From: an uncultured Parvibacter sp.
Lineage (GTDB): Bacteria > Actinomycetota > Coriobacteriia > Coriobacteriales > Eggerthellaceae
Assembly (NCBI GenBank): GCA_910587945.1
Contig: CAJUNI010000031.1
Location: 15,197 to 23,363, forward strand
DNA: 8,167 nucleotides
Direction of reading: 5' to 3'
The position numbers and the translations under genes were made by a program. Shown one piece after another: positions 1 through 5,910 of this stretch. Under the pieces are notes generated by a model. The model had not been told where the DNA came from. It did not search any database and saw nothing but the letters and a program-made list of their open reading frames with translations. Position 1 is the stretch's first letter, and the number at the start of each line of letters is the position of its first letter.

Positions 1-554
1 GGGATGAACGTACCAATGATGACGCCGTATTTTGTAAGTCCGGCGAAAGCCTTAACGCCCTTGGTAGAAATCCAGGTGAGGACCCAATAATAGGCGAGCC
101 ACCCAATCATGATGAAGATCTGGAACTGCGGGTGATTCATGAACTGAACAGCCCAGTCCCAATCGGGCGTATAGAAACCGATGGTCGTAGCTGCGGTTGC
201 TACACCAGAACCAAAGTTAATTGATGTTTGGAACCAGAGGATCAGCAAACAGGAGAAGGCAAAGCCTGGACCCAACGCTTCACCAACCCAACGGAAGATG
301 CCTCCGCGCTGACCCCAGCCAGATGCTAACTCTGCTGCTACTAAGCCTGTTGGCAAGAAGAATACCAGTGCGCCAATGATGAACAGCGTGACTGATGAAA
401 GCCCGTAGTACGCCTGCTGTACGTCATTTGCCACACTACCGATGATGGTCACATTCATCATGACCAATGCCATCAGGCTGATGTAGGTGCCTGTGTTCTT
501 CTTTGCACCCGTTGACTGCCCACCGGCAGCCGCATGTGCGGTATGAGAACTCAT
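1..554 (-). CDS. APC-superfamily amino acid antiporter, GadC-like (N-terminal part, cut by window edge)
   Basis: A reading frame starts at ATG 554-552 and stays open to the left edge (184 full codons). A strong Shine-Dalgarno (AGGGGGTT) lies just upstream. After a soluble, Ala/Gly/Ser-rich N-terminus of about 22 residues come hydrophobic segments at roughly 24-44, 54-75, 96-118, 145-165 and one starting near 172, the pattern of an APC transporter. The stretch around residues 62-95 (FFLPTGLVAAEL, then GWGQRGGIFRWVGEALGP) strongly resembles the TM2-TM3 region of the glutamate:GABA antiporter GadC and relatives, where it reads PVGLCAAEM and GGVFAWV. The expected role is exchange of an amino acid such as glutamate or glutamine for its product across the inner membrane. 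Substrate cannot be told from this half. glsA lies on the same strand upstream, but a terminator at 786-812 separates them, so this gene probably has its own promoter. Confidence 0.88.
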   Translation of the reverse strand, partial: MSSHTAHAAAGGQSTGAKKNTGTYISLMALVMMNVTIIGSVANDVQQAYYGLSSVTLFIIGALVFFLPTGLVAAELASGWGQRGGIFRWVGEALGPGFAFSCLLILWFQTSINFGSGVATAATTIGFYTPDWDWAVQFMNHPQFQIFIMIGWLAYYWVLTWISTKGVKAFAGLTKYGVIIGTFI

Positions 555-600
555 CTCAACCCCCTAACCTAATGTGTCATTCCCAGCAGTACCCAGGGCC

Positions 601-646
601 AAACTTGCGTGGCCGGGGATCCGCGTGTCCCGGGTCACGAAAGTTT
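601..646 (-). repeat. Imperfect 46-base inverted repeat in the antiporter leader
   Basis: On the minus strand the arms are AAACTT / CGTG / CCCGGGA and TCCCCGG / CACG / AAGTTT, separated by single mismatches, around the 8-base loop CACGCGGA. About 16 of 19 positions pair. Just outside it, CAGTAC and GTACTG can also pair. It ends 47 bases before the antiporter start codon. On the plus strand the structure is followed by TTTTT, so it would also look like a terminator there, though no plus-strand gene precedes it. It could be a leader RNA structure or a DNA-binding site; the sequence alone does not decide. Confidence 0.5.
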
Positions 647-671
647 TTACACTGACCACGTACTGGGTCGT

Positions 672-688
672 CTTATATCTGCAGATAT
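672..688 (-). promoter_or_regulatory. Possible -10 box overlapping a 14-base palindrome
   Basis: The perfect palindrome ATATCTGCAGATAT (675-688) runs into TATAAG (677-672 on the minus strand), a five-of-six match to a sigma-70 -10 box. No good -35 box is visible 16-18 bases further upstream, which would fit a promoter needing an activator, or a chance match. If used, the transcript would start near 665 and carry a leader of about 110 bases with the 601-646 hairpin. Confidence 0.3.
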
Positions 689-785
689 CCATCTCGGCAG
701 CCTTATGCTCCACCGCTTCACCCTGCAGAACCGTCGGGCTGAAGGTTGTGTGATGAATTCCTGGCCCCATTAAACGCCCGCCAAC

Positions 786-812
786 AAAAAAAGCCCCGCA
801 CTGCGAGGCTTT
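786..812 (-). terminator. Rho-independent terminator after the glsA-SRAP transcript
   Basis: On the minus strand, AAAGCCTCGC and GCGGGGCTTT pair over ten bases (one G-U) around the loop AGT, and the hairpin runs straight into a T tract (total TTTTTTTTTT including the stem end). On the plus strand the G-U becomes a C-A mismatch, so minus is the better direction. It lies about 255 bases after the SRAP stop codon and 232 before the antiporter start, so it likely separates the two transcripts. Confidence 0.82.
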
Positions 813-992
813 GACGTTGCACCGTCAGATCTGTGTCGCCATATCGCCACCAATGCCATAAACCCTCGGCCATAGCGACAATGGACTGTAAAGAACTCAG
901 GGGCTTGTTACGTTGGGGTATTTGAAGCGGATCGGACTACGCGAAACGCACCGAGCTACTCTTGGGTCGGCACTTCATCGGTATCCCACATC

Positions 993-1017
993 ACTTGAGG
1001 AGAGCGCTCTCCCAAGT
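993..1017. repeat. 25-base near-perfect palindrome downstream of the SRAP gene
   Basis: A perfect 14-base core, GGAGAGCGCTCTCC (999-1012), is flanked by ACTTG and CAAGT arms with one unpaired A at 998. No T tract follows on either strand, so it is a poor terminator. It could be a transcript-end stabilising hairpin or a binding site for a dimeric protein. Confidence 0.45.
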
Positions 1018-1067
1018 AGTGGATGCTGGTAAAGCCGGCTTGGAATACTCCCTGAATAAGGTTCGTT

Positions 1068-1763
1068 CTAATCTTTCCGAAAAAGTGGCTCTTGGATAGG
1101 AGCCAAATCCAACTCAGGTTGTTTTGCTAGTTCTACGTTAGATCTGTTAGCCAAGGAGCGATATTCCATCCCAAACCACACCGGAATTTCTGCAGGCTCA
1201 ATCACCAGCGGCATGCGAGGATGCACAGGAGCCACTGCGTTGTTTGGTTCGGTCGTGACCATAGAAAAGCAGTCCTCATTCCAAATGCCCCCAATGAAGA
1301 GGGGTGCTTGGGTGGGACTGGCGAACTTAAAGGGCATTGCTCGCGGCTTTCCTGTACGAGGACTCACCCCTAGAATCTCCGTCGAGTTCTCATAGAAGGC
1401 TTGAACGGGGATAAGACAGCGCCGCTGCTCCATGGACTCTTTCCAAAATCCTCGTTGGACGCTTTCAAGGCGCGTGTTGAAAATAGGAGTCTTCTTCCAG
1501 TCGACAGAAAAACCCCAACGCAGTACCTGAGTCTCAAAATTGAGCTCCCCACGGGAAGTATTTCCGCCGTCAGCCGCATCCCCTTCGCCCGCCGCGCCAC
1601 TGCCGAGCGTAATGAGCGGCACCAGGGAGCCGGGATAGGCTTCCTGTACTTTAAGCGGACGTGCCGGCCAATCGGGCCAGGGGTTCGCCACAAAATCAAG
1701 CTTGATTGTAGCTACCAAGAACTCCACTTCTTCAAGCGTGTAAATCAAGCACCGCCCACACAT
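1068..1763 (-). CDS. SRAP-domain protein (HMCES/YedK family), abasic-site DNA-protein crosslink enzyme
   Basis: The 231-residue protein begins MCGR. In this family the Met is removed and Cys2 becomes the nucleophile that bonds covalently to abasic sites in single-stranded DNA, protecting them at replication forks. The other family signature residues are present: Asn96 in FNTRLES (family N-x-R-x-E), Glu125 in the RRCLIPVQAFYE segment (family FYEW; here the W is N), and His181 in APVHPRMP. LRWGF at 81-85 is the usual LRWGL. Length fits the family (about 220). A Gly/Ala/Asp-rich insert at about 53-72 looks like a flexible surface loop. The start has a good ribosome binding site (GAGGAAGG). The gene follows glsA by 64 bases with no terminator between, so the two may be co-transcribed although their functions seem unrelated. 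Family assignment is secure; its role in this organism is inferred. Confidence 0.93.
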   Translation of the reverse strand: MCGRCLIYTLEEVEFLVATIKLDFVANPWPDWPARPLKVQEAYPGSLVPLITLGSGAAGEGDAADGGNTSRGELNFETQVLRWGFSVDWKKTPIFNTRLESVQRGFWKESMEQRRCLIPVQAFYENSTEILGVSPRTGKPRAMPFKFASPTQAPLFIGGIWNEDCFSMVTTEPNNAVAPVHPRMPLVIEPAEIPVWFGMEYRSLANRSNVELAKQPELDLAPIQEPLFRKD

Positions 1764-1827
1764 GACCCTTCCTCACCCTGTTTTGTCCTCGAGGCTCATA
1801 CTTGTTGCCGGTCCCTGCGCGCCTTCC

Positions 1828-2790
1828 CTAGACTACTTCGTAGTGCGTATTTGAGAACACATTGATAGACAGCAGGTTCATCAATTTCTTAATGGCCGCC
1901 TGGGCTTTCACTGAGTTGCCCGCGCTATCAAGCGGAGGCGCAAAGGCGCAGACACCAAAGACTCCCGGCATTATACCCATGACCGCACCACCCACGCCGG
2001 TTTTGGCGGGAATCCCTGCTCGATAGAGCCAGTCTCCTGATTTTTGATAGAAGCCTACCGTCGCAATGAGCGACACAATTTGGGGCGAGAGCGACGGATC
2101 AAACACCTGCTCTTTCGTCAGCGGATTCTTGCCATCATCAGCAATGGTGGCCGCGCTAACCGCCAACTGTTTTGCGGTTACGCCCAACGAACACTGCCGG
2201 GTGTAGAGGTCCAGAGACATCATGGGGTCATCGTAAATACGTGTGTAGTCACGCAAGAGCCAGGCAATGGCGCGATTCGTGAAGTTAGTGGCTGACTCCG
2301 ACTGATATAGCTCCTCAATGAGTTCCGGCTTGCTTCCACACAAGTCGGTGATGTTGTCGACAATGGCCTTCCATTTAGCCTCCGACGAACCCACCGGTTC
2401 CACCAAAGAGCACGTTGAAATGGCACCCGCATTTACTAACGGCGTTGAAGGGTGATCCATCTCTAGCATGAGCGCCATGATGGAGTCGAAGGAAAGTCCC
2501 GTTGCATCAGCACCAATTTTCTCGAGAAGAATTTCCGGACCGAGTTGCCTTAGGGCCAGAATGGCCGTGTGGACCTTAGACACAGACTCAATGCCAAACC
2601 GATAATCGGTATCCCCAACGCAAACCATGCGCCCATCGGGAAGACATACGGCAATGCCAAACAAGTTCGGGTCGATACCCGCCAGGTAGGGAATGTAATC
2701 GGCGTTATGACCTCCGGTTATTGTCTTGCATTCTTCATAGGCCTCATGAACAGCAGACTCTAACGAGGAAAAGGGAATGTCTCTTCTCAT
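1828..2790 (-). CDS. glsA: Glutaminase A, serine-dependent beta-lactamase-like fold
   Basis: GlsA hydrolyses L-glutamine to L-glutamate and ammonia in the cytoplasm. The 320-residue length is close to the family norm (about 310). All catalytic positions known from the E. coli enzymes are present with a constant offset of about four: Ser69-x-x-Lys72 in GIESVSKVH, Asn120 in LVNAGAI, Glu165 and Asn172 in the QSESATNFTNRA segment, Tyr196 in LDLYTRQCSL, Tyr248 in VGFYQKSGDW, and Val266 in PAKTGVGGAV. The early ADYIPYLA motif (30-37) is also typical. The ATG has a ribosome binding site (GAAAGGTG) at proper spacing. The gene diverges from the zinc-ribbon gene and is the first of a minus-strand series leading to a GadC-like antiporter. 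In E. coli, glutaminase YbaS with GadC gives glutamine-dependent acid resistance, since the released ammonia takes up protons; a similar job is plausible here. Confidence 0.96.
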   Translation of the reverse strand: MRRDIPFSSLESAVHEAYEECKTITGGHNADYIPYLAGIDPNLFGIAVCLPDGRMVCVGDTDYRFGIESVSKVHTAILALRQLGPEILLEKIGADATGLSFDSIMALMLEMDHPSTPLVNAGAISTCSLVEPVGSSEAKWKAIVDNITDLCGSKPELIEELYQSESATNFTNRAIAWLLRDYTRIYDDPMMSLDLYTRQCSLGVTAKQLAVSAATIADDGKNPLTKEQVFDPSLSPQIVSLIATVGFYQKSGDWLYRAGIPAKTGVGGAVMGIMPGVFGVCAFAPPLDSAGNSVKAQAAIKKLMNLLSINVFSNTHYEVV

Positions 2791-2817
2791 GGCAGCGACA
2801 CCTTTCGGGTTCCCAAA

Positions 2818-2847
2818 TGTATAGATCTCCTTGAGCCTAAATTGAAA
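2818..2847 (-). promoter_or_regulatory. Candidate sigma-70-type promoter for glsA
   Basis: On the minus strand TTTCAA (2847-2842) and TATACA (2823-2818) are separated by 18 bases and lie a short distance upstream of the glsA start. Both boxes are partial matches to consensus. Predicted transcription start is near 2811, leaving a leader of about 20 bases containing the ribosome binding site. On the plus strand of the same intergenic region, TATGAT (2968-2973) could be the -10 box of the divergent gene, but no clear -35 box accompanies it. Confidence 0.4.
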
Positions 2848-3016
2848 TCAGCACTATTTCTATTTTTCGCTAACCTTGTTAGAGCTTCGATACTAAACCG
2901 CCACCAAACCTAGGCCTTTTCCTGAAAGCTTGGGATCAAACCAGCCACGACTACTGAGCAACTAGTTTATGATGGCACTACTCAATGTTCTTGCCCCATA
3001 ACGCAAAGAGGTTGTT

Positions 3017-4369
3017 ATGACTGATTCCGCTCCCACCACACCACGCTTCTGTACCCAATGCGGCACAAGCCTTGGACCCAACGCCGCGTTTTGCACCAAT
3101 TGCGGCACGCCGGTGGCGAAAGCTCCGGATGTAGGCACCGTTCCCGGTGCCGACCCCACCGCGGTTATGAATCAGGTCAGTGAACCGACTGCCATCCTCA
3201 ACCCAGCCGCTAGCACTACCGCCGTCATGGGAGCCCAAGACCCTTACGCCAACGCCGCTTACGACGCAACCCCAACGCAACCTTGGGCTGATCAAACTAT
3301 GGACCTTGGCTCTGCCTCCTACTACGATCAGTCCTCCGCCGGTGCCTATGGAGCCATGGAACCCGCGACCTATAACCAAGGAGACGCTACCTACTATGCG
3401 GGCAACCAGCCGCAACAGGGCAAATCCAAAAAGCCGCTGATCATTACTTTAGTGATTGTGATAGTGCTGATCATTGCTGGTGTTGCTGGCTTCTTTATTT
3501 ACCAGCACATTCAGGATACCAAGGCCGAAGAAGAGCGTTTGGCCCAGTTAGCCGACGAAGAAGCTCACCGCACCCAAAAAGTTACTATCTCCTGCACCAT
3601 CCCGGGCTACAACGCAAGCACCTCATCCCCCATCCCCTTAGCCATTAGCGGTACCGACTTTGAAGGCAATGCCGTCGATGAAGAGCTGGCCTACACCAAC
3701 GATAGCAACACGCCAGTGGAGCTCATGCGCGGCACCTACGACATCAGCATTACCTCATCCCCCATCCTAAGTGATGGCACGATCTTCTCGCTGTCGGGAG
3801 CCCATGCCAGTGTGGTGGTAAGCGACACCGAAAACGGCACCACCAGCGCTCCCAAAGCATCGTTCACCTTAACCGCCATTGACCCTCTTCAGGTAACGGA
3901 CCAAGAGATTCAGGCTGCCTATGACGGACTTATTGCTTGCGGCGTAGAGCAAGCCAAAGCTCAAAGCTTCCGCGAAGCAGCTGAAAACCGTCGTCAAACC
4001 GCTCTTGATCAAAAGGCCGCCCAAGAGCAGCAACTTCAAGAGCAACAAGCCGCTGCTGCCGCTGCCCAAGAGCGCTCCAGCAAGAAGACTTCGTTCCAAA
4101 ACAAGCTGAAGGAGATTCCTACCAATCCGTCAGACCCTGCCCAGACCTACAACGATTTAGATGCTCTCCTTAACGAGGTCTACCAATATCTCAAAACCCA
4201 ACTTTCCGAAGAGGAATTTAAGACCCTTCAAACCGAAGAACTCCAATGGATCAGCGATCGTGATAAAGCCATGGATCGCGCCTCTACCACCGATGGCGCA
4301 GCACGCTATCGTGCCGGCTGCAGCGAGGTACGCACCCGCATCAATCAGCTTATTGCCATGATTCCCTAA
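3017..4369 (+). CDS. Zinc-ribbon, single-pass membrane protein with LprI-like C-terminal domain
   Basis: The 450-residue protein has a modular layout. Residues 11-30 form a zinc ribbon with two CxxC pairs (Cys12/15 and Cys26/29). A disordered Ala/Thr/Tyr/Gln-rich linker (31-135) follows. A Lys-flanked transmembrane helix spans about 139-163. Residues 187-288 are beta-rich, with a GTYDISITSSPI stretch reminiscent of small transthyretin-like repeats. An Ala/Gln/Glu-rich coiled coil covers about 310-366. The end (about 374-448) resembles the LprI/DUF1311 domain: ELQWISDRDKAMD matches the family's Q-x-x-W-x-x-x-RD core, followed by a conserved-type Cys435. With no signal peptide, the ribbon should be cytoplasmic and the rest outside. 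The start has AGAGG six bases upstream. LprI proteins of mycobacteria inhibit lysozyme; whether this one does is unknown. It could be an envelope sensor or wall-associated factor. Domain layout is seen; function is not established. Confidence 0.88.
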   Translation: MTDSAPTTPRFCTQCGTSLGPNAAFCTNCGTPVAKAPDVGTVPGADPTAVMNQVSEPTAILNPAASTTAVMGAQDPYANAAYDATPTQPWADQTMDLGSASYYDQSSAGAYGAMEPATYNQGDATYYAGNQPQQGKSKKPLIITLVIVIVLIIAGVAGFFIYQHIQDTKAEEERLAQLADEEAHRTQKVTISCTIPGYNASTSSPIPLAISGTDFEGNAVDEELAYTNDSNTPVELMRGTYDISITSSPILSDGTIFSLSGAHASVVVSDTENGTTSAPKASFTLTAIDPLQVTDQEIQAAYDGLIACGVEQAKAQSFREAAENRRQTALDQKAAQEQQLQEQQAAAAAAQERSSKKTSFQNKLKEIPTNPSDPAQTYNDLDALLNEVYQYLKTQLSEEEFKTLQTEELQWISDRDKAMDRASTTDGAARYRAGCSEVRTRINQLIAMIP

Positions 4370-4392
4370 CGGGAGTTCTGCCAGCACCCATC

Positions 4393-4424
4393 CGATGGCT
4401 TCCCGCGAGAGCGAGAAGCCATCG
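4393..4424. terminator. Shared hairpin between convergent genes, probable bidirectional terminator
   Basis: CGATGGCTTC and GAAGCCATCG form ten pairs. A C-A mismatch follows, then CGC/GCG closed by the GNRA-type loop GAGA. It sits 24 bases after the zinc-ribbon stop and 21 before the end of the peptidase gene on the other strand. The T tract is weak (GTTGCTC on plus, none on minus), so termination efficiency is uncertain. Confidence 0.6.
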
Positions 4425-4445
4425 TTGCTCGCAGCTCATTGCGTA

Positions 4446-5438
4446 TTAGCAATCATTGGCGGCGCGCAAAATAGCCTGGGCAACCACCTCAGCGGCCAGC
4501 GTCCCCACGACATCTACCGGCGCTTGTATGTCCCCGCCTGAAACGGCATAGAGGGAATCACCGTCCATGGAGGTATGCACCGGGCGAATCGCTCGCGCGA
4601 TACCGTCCTGCCCCATCGAGGCGATCTTACAAAGTTGTGCCTTGGAAGCGCGAGCGTTCGTGAAGATGATGCCGATGGTGGTATTGGTCACAACTGGAGC
4701 CTGCTCCGACCCCGCTTCTTGCGAACCTGCAGCCGCAGCCGCAGCCAATGCAGCTTCATAGATACCACCCAGCACCTGCATGCTGTTTAGATAGGAACCA
4801 TCTTCGTCGTGCAAGCCCGCCACGATAGCCCCAGTTGAGGGGTCCACCACATCTCCTAAGGCATTCACGACCACCACTGCTCCCACCACGAGCGGGCCTA
4901 CTTTCACCGCAGCACTGCCAATCCCTGACTTTTCGGCGCCAGTTGATCCCATGAGCTTACCCACCGTAGCGCCACAGCCTGCGCCATAGGAACCATCACG
5001 ATAGTTGCCAGTACCCGTTGCATTCCAGGCTTTCTCACAGGCTGCATAACCCATTGCGGCATCGGGACGCACTTGAGCACTACCAATTCCCAAATCAAAA
5101 ATATCCGATTGGCATACCAAGGGCACCTTCACCCCCGCAACGCCTACGTCTAAGCCCACGCCCTGTTCTTCAAGGAAGGCCATAACGCCGCCTGCTGCAT
5201 CCAGTCCATAGGCCGAGCCACCGGCAAGCACGATGGCATGGATGGCCTCAGCAGCCGCCAACGGATCGAGTACCCGCGTGTCTCGGGATGCTGGTCCTCC
5301 CCCACGCACATCTAAGCCCGCCGCTATTCCTTCAGGAGCAAGCATCACGGTAACTCCGGTCAACGCTTCAGTATCTTCCACCTGGCCGATGGTTACATGG
5401 CATTCCTGCAGCACGTCTTGAATAGCGATGGGTTCCAT
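4446..5438 (-). CDS. P1-family peptidase (DmpA/NylC-like N-terminal-nucleophile hydrolase)
   Basis: This 330-residue protein belongs to the family of L-aminopeptidase/D-Ala-esterase DmpA, beta-peptidyl aminopeptidases and nylon-oligomer hydrolase NylC. These enzymes cleave themselves into two chains, and the new N-terminal Ser or Thr is the nucleophile. Family motifs seen are RGGGPASRDTRVL (45-57), HAIVLAGGSAYGLDAAGGV (67-85), YGAGCGATVGKL (151-162) and GLARAI-like DGIARAIRPVHTSMDGDSL (278-296). The likely cleavage point is Asn252-Thr253 in VVTNTTIGIIFTNA, making Thr253 the nucleophile, as in NylC. An Ala-rich linker (about 229-248) precedes it. The chosen ATG (5438-5436) has a clear GGAG five bases upstream. 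The frame could extend to 5534, but those 32 extra codons lie in the repeat array and are not protein-like. No signal peptide is visible. The substrate is unknown; an amide, small peptide or ester is expected. Confidence 0.93.
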   Translation of the reverse strand: MEPIAIQDVLQECHVTIGQVEDTEALTGVTVMLAPEGIAAGLDVRGGGPASRDTRVLDPLAAAEAIHAIVLAGGSAYGLDAAGGVMAFLEEQGVGLDVGVAGVKVPLVCQSDIFDLGIGSAQVRPDAAMGYAACEKAWNATGTGNYRDGSYGAGCGATVGKLMGSTGAEKSGIGSAAVKVGPLVVGAVVVVNALGDVVDPSTGAIVAGLHDEDGSYLNSMQVLGGIYEAALAAAAAAGSQEAGSEQAPVVTNTTIGIIFTNARASKAQLCKIASMGQDGIARAIRPVHTSMDGDSLYAVSGGDIQAPVDVVGTLAAEVVAQAILRAANDC

Positions 5439-5495
5439 AGTCTCTCCGTTCCTGTTTTCGCGGGGAAAGATAGTGTCCTCTCTGACTCGAAAGTA

Positions 5496-5524
5496 TAAAC
5501 AAAACAGGAGCCCGGAGGCTCCTG
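5496..5524 (-). terminator. Rho-independent terminator, repeat copy 1
   Basis: On the minus strand CAGGAGCC pairs perfectly with GGCTCCTG around the loop TCCG, followed by TTTTGTTTA. The loop differs from the other two copies (TTCG) yet keeps the very stable UNCG tetraloop pattern. It would block transcripts entering the P1 peptidase gene from the tRNA side. Confidence 0.82.
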
Positions 5525-5533
5525 CAAGATTCA

Positions 5534-5665
5534 TGGTGGTCGGAGGGGGACTTGGCGCATTCGCTCCGCGAATCCGCTGTGCTCCGCTCCGCTACCGCGG
5601 TGCTCGCACCGAAACCGTCCACTGGACGGTTTCGCCTTCGCAGGGTTCAAGTCCTTTACCGGACC
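5534..5665 (-). other. tRNA-like structured segment A (possible tRNA pseudogene or small RNA)
   Basis: On the minus strand this 132-base segment begins GGTCCGGTA, one base different from the tRNA-Phe start GGTCGGGTA, and ends with the tRNA's own 3' end, CCGACCACCA. The ends pair (GGTC/GACC, GG/CC, then GGACTTG with CAAGTCC). The interior holds an 11-pair hairpin (CGAAACCGTCC, loop AGT, GGACGGTTTCG) and ATTCGC/GCGAAT. It lacks a normal anticodon arm and T arm, so it cannot be a working tRNA. A terminator follows. No dedicated promoter is obvious. Confidence 0.35.
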
Positions 5666-5673
5666 TGAGGGTA

Positions 5674-5702
5674 CAAACAAAACAGGAGCCCGAAGGCTCC
5701 TG
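5674..5702 (-). terminator. Rho-independent terminator, repeat copy 2
   Basis: On the minus strand an eight-pair stem (CAGGAGCC/GGCTCCTG) is capped by a C(UUCG)G tetraloop and followed by TTTTGTTTG. It is identical to the terminator directly behind the tRNA-Phe gene. Confidence 0.82.
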
Positions 5703-5711
5703 CAAGATTCA

Positions 5712-5843
5712 TGGTGGTCGGAGGGGGACTTGGCGCATTCGCTCCGCGAATCCGCTGTGCTCCGCTCCGCTACCGCGGTGCTCGCACCGAAACCGTCCAC
5801 TGGACGGTTTCGCCTTCGCAGGGTTCAAGTCCTTTACCGGACC
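5712..5843 (-). other. tRNA-like structured segment B (possible tRNA pseudogene or small RNA)
   Basis: Identical to segment A and placed directly behind the tRNA-Phe terminator. Part of its 3' half can be aligned loosely with tRNA-Phe (GGTAGC, GAGCA and GCGGA blocks in the same order), which suggests a rearranged tRNA copy. Expression would need read-through from the tRNA-Phe promoter or an unseen promoter. Confidence 0.35.
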
Positions 5844-5848
5844 TGAGG

Positions 5849-5910
5849 GTACAAACAAAACAGGAGCCCGAAGGCTCCTGCAAGATTCATGGTGGTCGGA
5901 GGGGGACTTG
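5849..5910. repeat. Partial third repeat copy overlapping the tRNA-Phe 3' end
   Basis: These 62 bases are identical to the first 62 of copy 2. They include the terminator hairpin and the 3' end of tRNA-Phe from the T loop through the encoded CCA. The breakpoint in the T loop is where many tyrosine-recombinase integrases cross over in tRNA genes, so the block could be an attachment-site core, or simply the limit of a tandem duplication. Confidence 0.88.
5852..5880 (-). terminator. Rho-independent terminator of tRNA-Phe
   Basis: The hairpin starts nine bases after the tRNA's CCA end on the minus strand: CAGGAGCC, loop UUCG, GGCTCCTG, then TTTTGTTTG. A perfect eight-pair stem, stable tetraloop and T tract make this a strong intrinsic terminator. 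Confidence 0.88.

Larger units (their letters stand above)
555..1067. other. 513-base gap with terminator and inverted repeats, no convincing gene
   Basis: No stretch here looks like a real gene. A 68-codon minus-strand frame (564-770) has no family resemblance and its stop lies in the antiporter's ribosome binding site. The gap holds a terminator (786-812) preceded by a small TGACG/CGTCA hairpin (812-827), an imperfect hairpin (601-646), a 14-base palindrome (675-688), a larger palindrome (993-1017), and a short coding-like frame just downstream of the SRAP gene. It probably contains the 3' untranslated region of the SRAP gene and the promoter and leader of the antiporter gene. Confidence 0.6.
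5493..5670. repeat. Tandem 178-bp tRNA-Phe-derived repeat, copy 1
   Basis: This unit matches copy 2 with a period of exactly 178; I find only two differences (T/C at 5496 and G/A at 5515). On the minus strand it consists of a tRNA-like segment (5665-5534) followed by a terminator hairpin (5524-5505). It lies directly upstream of the P1 peptidase gene. The frames through it repeat the same peptide and reflect the DNA repeat rather than real proteins. Confidence 0.95.
5671..5848. repeat. Tandem 178-bp tRNA-Phe-derived repeat, copy 2
   Basis: Near-identical to copy 1. Its first 62 bases (5671-5732) recur at 5849-5910, where they form the downstream flank, terminator and last 21 bases of the true tRNA-Phe gene. 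Beyond base 5732 it departs from the tRNA inside the T loop and enters a unique interior rich in short hairpins. Confidence 0.95.

Noticed and set aside
564..770. 68-codon minus-strand frame upstream of the antiporter
   Set aside because: No family resemblance, no clear ribosome binding site, and it overlaps inverted repeats and the antiporter's own ribosome binding site.
555..1067. Known riboswitch in the antiporter leader
   Set aside because: Hairpins are present but I recognise no conserved core of a described riboswitch class such as c-di-AMP, glutamine, SAM or lysine.
1831..1847. Terminator between glsA and the SRAP gene
   Set aside because: The short ACTAC/GTAGT stem lies within the end of glsA and has no T tract.
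1401..1865. 154-codon plus-strand frame opposite the SRAP gene
   Set aside because: It is the shadow of a well-supported gene with intact catalytic motifs on the other strand.
2978..3415. 145-codon minus-strand frame opposite the zinc-ribbon gene
   Set aside because: Gly/Ser-rich shadow of a gene with clear zinc-ribbon motifs and a ribosome binding site on the plus strand.
5439..5534. N-terminal extension of the P1 peptidase by 32 codons
   Set aside because: The extension lies in the tRNA-derived repeat and terminator, while the internal ATG at 5438 has a well-placed GGAG and begins the family-like sequence.
5493..5910. CRISPR array
   Set aside because: The repeats are 178 bases, directly adjoining, and contain tRNA and terminator sequence; there are no short repeats with unique spacers.
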